A stretch of DNA of 64,000 nt from assembly GCF_036785885.1 (NCBI RefSeq), contig NC_092322.1:18250466-18314465 (forward strand). Direction: 5' to 3'. The DNA is from Coffea arabica. Taxonomy: Eukaryota > Streptophyta > Magnoliopsida > Gentianales > Rubiaceae. How positions within the stretch are numbered: the first letter of the stretch is position 1; the number at the start of each line of letters is the position of its first letter. Below are positions 56,623 through 64,000 of the stretch, piece by piece. Under the pieces are notes generated by a model. It searched no databases. It was not told the DNA's origin and worked only from the letters and a program-made list of their open reading frames with translations. A program made the position numbers and the translations under genes.

Positions 56623-58850
56623 TTTGATGTCTTCTGTTTGAAAAAAATATTACAGTATTCTTTATTTGGCACTAAATGGGATTCCAATTCTTTTTTGTTT
56701 GATCGACTAAATGCAACCATTAATAGCAATTATTTGGATAAAAAAGTGCAAGAAGGTGCTTTCCCATCTAATGCTAATCATCTAGTAAGTGAACTAAAGC
56801 ATCCTACTGGTTTTCTAAAGGCAAAATATCACGACTTGGGTCAAAGGGCTAGTCTAAGTAATTTTTGGACCGAAATCCACCAATTTAAAATGGTTAACCC
56901 AAGTTATTCAAACCCAAGCTTATAAGTCATTCCTTTTCTCTTTCATCTATTCATTTCCAATCCACTTGGTTGTGCTTTGAACTCTGGAGGTGGCCCCTGC
57001 AAAAAACCATGTGAGGTTCGCAATTTGTAGTTCAAGGCATGTTACGGAGAGCACAAGGCATGTTTTTCTCAATTTGAACCATACTTCAGGAATTAAAATA
57101 ATTTCTTCTTTTTTTATTTTTCTTTCAATTTATCTAATTTTTAATATTCATTTTTAAGATTTAAAATAATTATTGATTCAAAACTATTTATGGAAGCAAA
57201 TATATGGTTTTTATAAAATAATAAGCAAAAAATTTTTTCTATTTTTTGGATTGCTTCAAGGTTAATAAAATAAAAATATGTTCTTTTTTTAATGCAACAT
57301 GGCCTCAATAAGGGCATTTTCGGCATTAAGGGGGTTTTTGTTAAATGTTTAATCATTCAAAGGGTGAGACCGTTATTTGGACAAATTATAGGGATTAATT
57401 GGTAATATGATTAAACCTTAGGGGAGGTAAATGTAAATAACCCTTAAAAATATTGGTCAAATATTTGTACTCTAGGTCATTGAATTCATTGTGCATTGTT
57501 GTGTGAATTGCTCGATATTGTTGATCAAATCCTTTTGTGTGCCACATAAAATATTGTCAAGCGCATATGTTATCCAGCCTGAGATTGGTTGCTTGGTTTA
57601 TATTGTTCTTAGGAGATACTATCGTTGTTTACAAAATGAATGCTACACTTTCTATTTACAATGAATATTCCTTAAAAAGAAAAAAAAATAAAAACCATAA
57701 CATGTTCATACTTTTGTGCTCTCAATCAATTCAAGATATTCAATTGGTTAATGATATTGCCAGATTAGGTATTTATGCGAGAACAATTTTTAGTGAAGAA
57801 CAATTTTATCCCTCTAGTCAAAGTCATTAATTCAGTTGAAAGAATTTTTGGATCCATACCAAACCTCCCCCATCTAGGTTTCCCATAAAGTGTCTCAGAT
57901 CTCATCGTTTGGTGTTCATAATCTTTTACCATTCAAGTCAACCGATTTCAACATACGTGCTTTATCAAAAATCCTATTTTCTCAAATTCGATGTCCTTTC
58001 TTTAACTAATCACAAATGCTTCATCAAAGCACTTGTGGCTTCCAGTTTTCATAAACACTCTCTTATCTCTGATTATCTCTACGCTAGGAAATTAACTGCC
58101 ACCTCCACCATGGCTGCCACTACCATATTTAGTTTGGGACAGAATCCTAAATTAATCAGTTATTGCCTAAGCCATTAAAGTGATTATTTCTTAGTATAGT
58201 CAAAGGGGATGTGCTATTCAAAGTCATTATGAAAAGAGAGAAAACAACATTTTCTCAATTCAAAATAGTAAGAAATAGGGAAAAGAATTCACTTTTATGT
58301 AGAGAAATTTTGTTGGGTTTTATGGATATTTGAATCATTGATAGTTCAAGGGTTGGATTTTCTTTCTTCATTTTTGTTCTTTCCTTTGCCAAACTTCAAA
58401 AGAATACGAAGTTTTACAATAGCCAATAAACTTGATAGTTAGTACATTCAATCTATCCTGAAATTGGGATGGAGCTAGTACTGTGAGTTTGTGACAGAGA
58501 GATAGGGTTCAATTAAGATAAAGGAAGAGGCCAGATTGAAGATAAAAATCAATTTTTGAGAGGTTTGAAATTTAAAGAGGCGATTGATATGGGCTCTAGA
58601 ACAACTTCGCTAAATTGATGACTTTGACTGAAAATGGGCAAAGTTGTTGTTGAGTTAAAAAATTACTCTAGCAGCTAATATTTGGTCTAGCAATATCACT
58701 AACCATGCAATTTAGGCTTGGGTTTTGTGCTTGTTAAGCCAGTTGACAATGTTAAAGATACAAAAAGAAATAAGTAGTTTTCATGTAAATTTTAAGTTTT
58801 CAAATTGTAGGATTAACTTAAAACGCATATGCTAAAAATCACATAGATCA
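56623..58850. other. AT-rich intergenic, no recognised gene
   Basis: Three modest open frames (56,617-56,925, 57,537-57,830, 57,909-58,178, all plus) have no recognisable domain and no splice context. I leave them uncalled. The phrase block around 57,300-57,450 (GGGTGAGACCGTTATTTGGA and so on) looks like a dispersed repeat end. Confidence 0.3.
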
Positions 58851-59039
58851 CAGGTCATCCCTCGGTCATCAAATCAGATGCTTTATAAGAATAAGATAAA
58901 CATTATGTATTTTCAAAATCTATTATGTTCAGTTAGGTAAATAAATTTATAATTAAAATTATGCATCACTTTTTGACTTTTAGTCTTGGATTGGAGATTG
59001 ATTTCTTTCTAGTTAGACACAAAGATTTATTTAAATAGA

Positions 59040-60180
59040 TAGATTGACTTCTTGCTCGTTTTCTATTGAGTATTGACAACAAGAAATTTTGGAAGCATTT
59101 GGTCATATAATACTTGACCATCTATTTTGCCTTCCTCTTTTACGTCCAAGTGATTTCTACTGAAGGCTTATTAACTTGGTTTTTGGCTTTATGAGTAAGA
59201 TCCTGGTCTATTTTTCCTTTTCTTTGTTTTGTAAATGTCCTTGAAAAATTACTTACATTTTTCTTCAATAGTAATGAATATTACAATGAACAGAAATAGG
59301 TAAGAAACAAGAAAGCAAGCCTTTACACAAAAATTGCACAGAGAATTTTAAGACGCATAGTTATCATTGGATTTTCATCGCTTTTCGGCTATATTTAATC
59401 TTTTCTTTGATGTCCACGAACATAGTTCAATTATCAAATTAAGAAAATAGACTTCTAATGCATAAGGGAATAACCATCCATAAAAGTTTGATATCTATAC
59501 TACTCTCAATTTTCATGCAAAAATCAATGTTAAATAACTCTTTAGTTGCCCAATTTACTTATCAGAAAGAGTTCAGAAAGTACATATTTTAAAAAATTTT
59601 GAATATGAAATCTAATAACATCATAGGACATCAATATGGAAACCTTTCAGATACAGAGCTATTTGCAAAGCCTGAGCGATATAAAGAAAATTCTGCAACT
59701 AGGAAGTTAGATATCCAAACTACTCTCAAATGCACAACCATTTATCTTGAAAACCTTTAGAAAGCTAGCAAATATGATAAATTGAGGAATATTATAATGG
59801 GACCTAACGTGACCTAATAAACTGTTAATGTATAGATAAAAACCCTGTAATACACTTTGTAAATGCAAGATAAATTTATCTATCCTTTCTTGGAGCCAAC
59901 AAATCCATATTAGGGAATCAATGTGTATTTGAAATTTGAGTACATTACCTTCCTTCTTGTGGATTGTCCAACTGTTTTCCCTTACTTGTCAGACTTTATG
60001 AATTTACTACTTTATAAAGAAAATTGAGTTTCTATTACTAGATTTGCTCACTGAAAGTTTTGTCAAGAACACATTGATAAACTTTTCTTCCACGACTCAA
60101 TTTTTCATAGTAAAAATAATAGGCAAAGAATGAGCGTAAGAGATACAATATCAAATCTTAGGTAGGAAAGAGGAATAGTA
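59040..60180 (+). repeat. diverged direct repeat, copy 1
   Basis: Shares ordered landmarks with copy 2 at about 60,460-61,740, for example AAACTACTCTCAAATGCACA (59,718) versus AAACTACTCTCAAATGTACA (about 61,295), GGGACCTAACGTGACCTAAT versus GGATCTAATATGACTTGATA, and TAGAAAGAGTTCA-type phrases. It is AT-rich and non-coding. The family is unknown. Confidence 0.6.
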
Positions 60181-60459
60181 ACATATTTAACAAGTACTAA
60201 AGAGCATATAATGAATGATGAAATATGAAATCAAACATTTGAGATTCATTTTGATATCCACATTTACATCAACTAAAGAAGAGATGAAGTTCTCTTTTCC
60301 TCTATTATTTAATGCTGGAAGGAGGGCTCTCCATTAGGTCCCTTTGCTTCATTTCAAAGTTCAATTAGTTTGTCTTTTCTATCAATAATTGGTGGTTCTA
60401 AATTGTTTAGATTAATAAAACTTTATCAACTTTTTTGCCCTTTTCTTTTTATATTCGAA

Positions 60460-61740
60460 CCAATTGCTACTAGAGATTTATTAGCCTAATTCTTGACTTC
60501 ACGAGCAAGATTTTTTTTGTCATTTTTCTTGTTATTGTGTTCATTGTTGGCTCTAGCAAAAATTAGTAACACATTTGTTTAATACTTATAAATATCTCAA
60601 TGAATCAATAAATTAAAAATGTTTTACTCGGTAATTGCACAAGATTTATATAACACAATATCATAATTATAGTTTTTACCACCTTAATTTGGGTTTATTT
60701 AGGCACTGTTTGATAATTCAATTCAGCACTTAAACCTAATGGATTCAGATCTTAACATATTTAGATCATTTGATAACCAAAAATTGAACATCTGAATTAA
60801 TTAAGTAGCACTGAATTTCTAGACAAAACTTGCTTCCAAAATTAAATAATAAGCTATTCACTTTTCATTGAATGTGATATGCATTCAAATGTATTAGATT
60901 TAATGCTTAACAATTCAATAATTTAATGGATTCAGGTTTCAAATTTCAGACTTCAGTTTTCAAATTTCAGTTTTATCAAATGCACCCTTAATATTTCTTT
61001 ATGTCTAAGAATAGAGTATATTATTAAACTTAAAGAGTATAATTTTGAATAGCCTATAGGGAGTAACACCCACATATGTTCTCGTTCAATTTTCATATTC
61101 CAATAAATGTTTCATAACTTTCTATCTACCTAATTTACCTAGTAGAAAGAGTTCAAAAAATATATTCTAGAAAGAAATTTAATATTAATTCAATCACATA
61201 ACGATGCATGCACATAACACCCTTTAAAATAAGAGATATTCACAAAATAGGAGTGATATGACAAAAAATTTGTATATTAGGAAAGTTTCATATGCAAACT
61301 ACTCTCAAATGTACAATTATTTAAGGTAAAACTATTGTGAAGCCATCGTGCATAATAAACAAAAAAATGTTATAATAGGATCTAATATGACTTGATAAAC
61401 TATTACTGTAAACTTGTAAAGAGAAAACCCTTTAATGCAAGTGACATCTATCCATCTAATGTAGGAGTTAACAAATTTATATTAGAAAAATCATAATCTA
61501 ATTGAAATTTGAAAACATTATTTTGTTACTTTAGGTGTGGTCTATTGTGTTTTCCTACACTACAAATCAAGTTTTTTGTGTTGAATTTGTTGACCAAATG
61601 TTTCATCAAGAAGCTCATTGTAAACTTTTTCCTATGGATAACTTTTATTGATTAAAATGAAAGGCAATGCAAGAATAAATCATCGAGACATAATACCAGA
61701 TGTTGAACAAGACAGAGCTATTAGTAACATTTTAGATAGG
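60460..61740 (+). repeat. diverged direct repeat, copy 2 (holds a MITE)
   Basis: Second copy of the ~1.3-kb unit, lengthened by the MITE-like repeat at 60,702-60,987. Divergence is high (roughly a quarter of positions by eye in the landmark blocks), so the duplication is old or the two are independent insertions of one element. Confidence 0.6.
60702..60987. mobile_element. ~286-bp MITE-like repeat, second copy
   Basis: Same element as at 41,087-41,373, in the same orientation, inserted in direct-repeat copy 2. Confidence 0.7.
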
Positions 61741-62404
61741 CAAAACATAATTGTGAAACCCGCGATTTTTGGCCCCTATTTTATTATGGCATTATTGTAA
61801 TTTTTCCAATTAATTAAAAAGATAAAGTTTTATGTAAAAAGAAATAATAAAATAAAGTAACGGTAGGATGGGCTAAGGGGTTCTATTAAACAAAAAAAAA
61901 AAAAAAACTTTGGCCCAAGCCACCTACTAGTAAGTAGTGCTAGGTTGAGGATTTTATTAAAACCCTAGACAGAAAAAATAACCCTAGCCTTACCTTCTTT
62001 CGTCTGCCTCCCTAGAGTAAGAGCCGTCAGAGAGGAGAGAAGGAGGAGCAGGCGACACCGTCAATCGATCTGACGACTAGGCATCTAAACCTGTAAGTTT
62101 CGAGTTTACACAAGAAAACTTCTCTTTTAAGATTTGATAGTGGTATTAGTTGTTCTAGTAATTATATGAACATCTATTGTTGCTATATAGGTATATATGT
62201 TTTGATAAGATTCGTATTTGGGTTAATAGAAATAGGGGGGTTGATTTTAATCTGAGATTATAGGGTGATTGAATCTGTTTAAGAAAAAAAAAAAAAAAAG
62301 AGAAAGGGAAGAGCATGGTTGACGTTGCAGAAGCAATGCCACACCCAGTTCTTCGGCCAACCCAAGACTGAAAAAAAAAAAAAAAAAAAAAAGATTAGGA
62401 GGAT

Positions 62405-62540
62405 GTCGTCAGCACTTGCTGGCGACAATGAATAAAACCCATGGTTGGCCGAAAGGCCAACCATTGGAAGCAGAGAGTCGCCAGCAAGTCTGGCGACCAT
62501 GGTTAGTCAAAGATGGTTGGCCTTTTGGCCAACCATGGGC
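62405..62540. repeat. 72-bp tandem unit, two copies, each with two hairpins
   Basis: Each unit has a GTCG(T/C)CAG...CTGGCGAC-type palindrome (62,405-62,426 and 62,477-62,497) and a palindrome with 10-bp arms ATGGTTGGCC/GGCCAACCAT (62,441-62,464 with loop GAAA; 62,513-62,536 with loop TTTT). The spacing is exactly 72 bp for both hairpin types. Confidence 0.85.
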
Positions 62541-63878
62541 CCCATCCGGAATATAAAAAAAATAATAATAATACTAATAATAATGATAACAATAAACAAA
62601 AAATAAATAAATAGAAAGGGAGGCAATTTAAACTTGGACCGGACTATAGTATAAAAATTTAGTAAATATTTAATAAATAAATTTTAAATATAACTAGTCC
62701 ATTTTTATAGTTTATCATGGGTATTAAGATTCAGGATCCAATTTAAAATAATTGTTAGAATTGAGGTATTGGTCATGTAAAACTTATATTTAATTAATTA
62801 CATATAAGATATTTAAAGAAAAATCTAGGATATCTTAATTTAGCCTTATGAGGTTAACGTAGATGAGGTGAGACAAATTTTAAATTGTTAAATGAAACGT
62901 TTAAAATAATAATAATAATAGTAGTAAATAATAATGCTGACGATAACACTAATATTAATAATAATCATAATCATAATAATAATAGTAAATAATAATTAAC
63001 AATCAGTAATAGTAAGGACAATCACAATATGGACATGGAGGAAGTGAATTGAGGATATAGATGGAGATAAAAATATAGATACGAGTGGAATAAACTAAAA
63101 CAATTATAGTAAATCAATATGTATAAGCGTATGAGTACTTGTATGTACAAATAATAATAATACCTACACACGCATAAAAGTAGAGATAAAAAAAAGGGAA
63201 AGGTAATAGTAACTAGTGAGCATATATATATATAAGTGGTAATAAAAAATGAATTAACGCCGACGGGGACGATACTAATAATAGTGAATAATTATAAATT
63301 ATAAATAAATATAGTAAGATAGTAGTCAAGATAGTAAATAAATTATTTTCTTCTAAATTAGGAAACCTTACAAAAGGTACACTTTCCAAATTAAGAAACT
63401 TTCTAAAAATAGAAACTTTTCAAATTAGGAAACTTTCCAAAAATAGAAATCGTCCGATTTGAGGGGAATGCTATTAGGGTCCATTTAATGGTCTAGGTAT
63501 GAATCTTATGCTTATAGGAAGTAGCAACTAATTAGGGAGCCTATGCGTTTGATAGGTGCAATACAAGGACCTAAGGTAGTTCCACTCGAGCAGCTAAACA
63601 GAGGTAGGTGGTACTTACCTTTCTGAGATTTCAAATGTGCAAAATGAAATTCTTATTTTCAATCCCATTTAGTTGTGTTGACTCGAAAGGTGTTTGATTA
63701 AATGTTTTACTTGGATATTTATGAAAGCTATATTTTACTACACAAAAATGGACCATGTGACTTATTTGAAATGTTCTGATATGTTCTTATATACAAAATG
63801 AGATGGATCTATTATGAAAGCAAAGAATTATGTATGTGATATATGAAATGAATTTTGACAAGTAAAGCTCAGAGCAGT

Positions 63879-64000
63879 CATGGAATAGACGGTAGGGGTT
63901 ATAGTCCTGTCTAATCGCCATGGTAGCCTGGTATAAAGTCCAGCCGATTGGTAAGGTCATGGTAGCCTGGTATAGAGTCCGGCCGATTGACAAAGCCATG
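63879..64000. repeat. 39-40-bp tandem repeat at window edge
   Basis: The unit CATGGTAGCCTGGTATA..., AGTCC..GCCGATTG starts at 63,919 and 63,958, with a more diverged copy at 63,879. It continues past the window. Confidence 0.8.

Larger units (their letters stand above)
61752..64000 (+). mobile_element. probable LTR of another retrotransposon, cut by window end
   Basis: It starts TGTGAAACCCGCGATTTTTG, the form of start (TGTGA...CCCG) seen in many plant Ty3-type LTRs and comparable with the LTRs at 10,365 and 15,234. There is no coding sequence. It holds long A-runs (62,283-62,299 and 62,371-62,391), a 72-bp hairpin repeat (62,405-62,540), many AAT-type short repeats (about 62,560-63,170), and a 39-40-bp tandem repeat at the very end. 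The 3' end and any internal region lie outside the window, so the call rests on the start motif and general appearance. Confidence 0.45.

Noticed and set aside
56617..58178. Three plus-strand frames downstream of the inverted copy as genes
   Set aside because: No recognisable motif, AT-rich composition, and no splice or start context that separates them from chance.

Overview
This is a plant nuclear window, most likely eudicot. It is AT-rich, has spliced genes with long introns, and is dominated by plant transposable elements (Helitrons, hAT, Mutator-like, PIF/Harbinger, Ty3-type LTR retrotransposons, MITEs). I see no rRNA, tRNA, CRISPR array or bacterial-type operon. Only one gene is convincingly intact. 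It is a 12-exon plus-strand gene at 39,223-52,300 for a plastid-targeted double-GTPase of the EngA/Der family (plant DER / EMB2738 type). Its exons, read by eye, join in phase into a 659-residue protein with two complete G domains.

Layout. 1-8.9 kb is old repeat sequence holding three definable items: an 1,881-bp hAT element with 8-bp target duplications, a 1,396-bp Mutator-like element with ~195-bp inverted ends and 9-bp target duplications, and a ~1-kb minisatellite of ~37-bp units. 8.9-20.0 kb is an old Ty3-type retrotransposon: truncated 5' LTR, tRNA-Met primer site, gag remnant, polypurine tract, truncated 3' LTR. Two related solo LTRs of 3.6 and 3.2 kb, each with a 5-bp target duplication, have inserted into it. 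20.0-23.8 kb carries a broken hAT transposase and a broken PIF/Harbinger transposase.

25.4-39.0 kb is a head-to-tail run of three minus-strand Helitron-like elements (A, C, B). A carries a chimera of pentatricopeptide-repeat and acetylornithine-deacetylase gene pieces. B carries pieces of a REC/CLU-type gene and of BUB3, all with nonsense or frameshift damage. The 5' end of B is present as two 757-bp tandem copies that meet exactly at the element's TC terminus, and the outer copy stops about 225 bp upstream of the DER start codon.

52.3-56.6 kb is the DER 3' flank: a MITE, a LINE scrap, and an inverted partial copy of the DER gene (exons 10-11 with surrounding introns). That copy has itself been hit by a 318-bp MITE whose empty site survives in the parent gene. 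56.6-61.7 kb is AT-rich with a diverged direct repeat. 61.75 kb to the end looks like the start of another LTR retrotransposon; it contains a 72-bp tandem unit in which each copy holds two hairpins.

The only coherent function is plastid ribosome biogenesis by DER. Everything else is element sequence or captured, broken gene parts. The most noteworthy items are the gene-capturing Helitron cluster with a duplicated terminus next to an apparently functional gene promoter, and the inverted partial DER copy that could form a foldback RNA with its parent.
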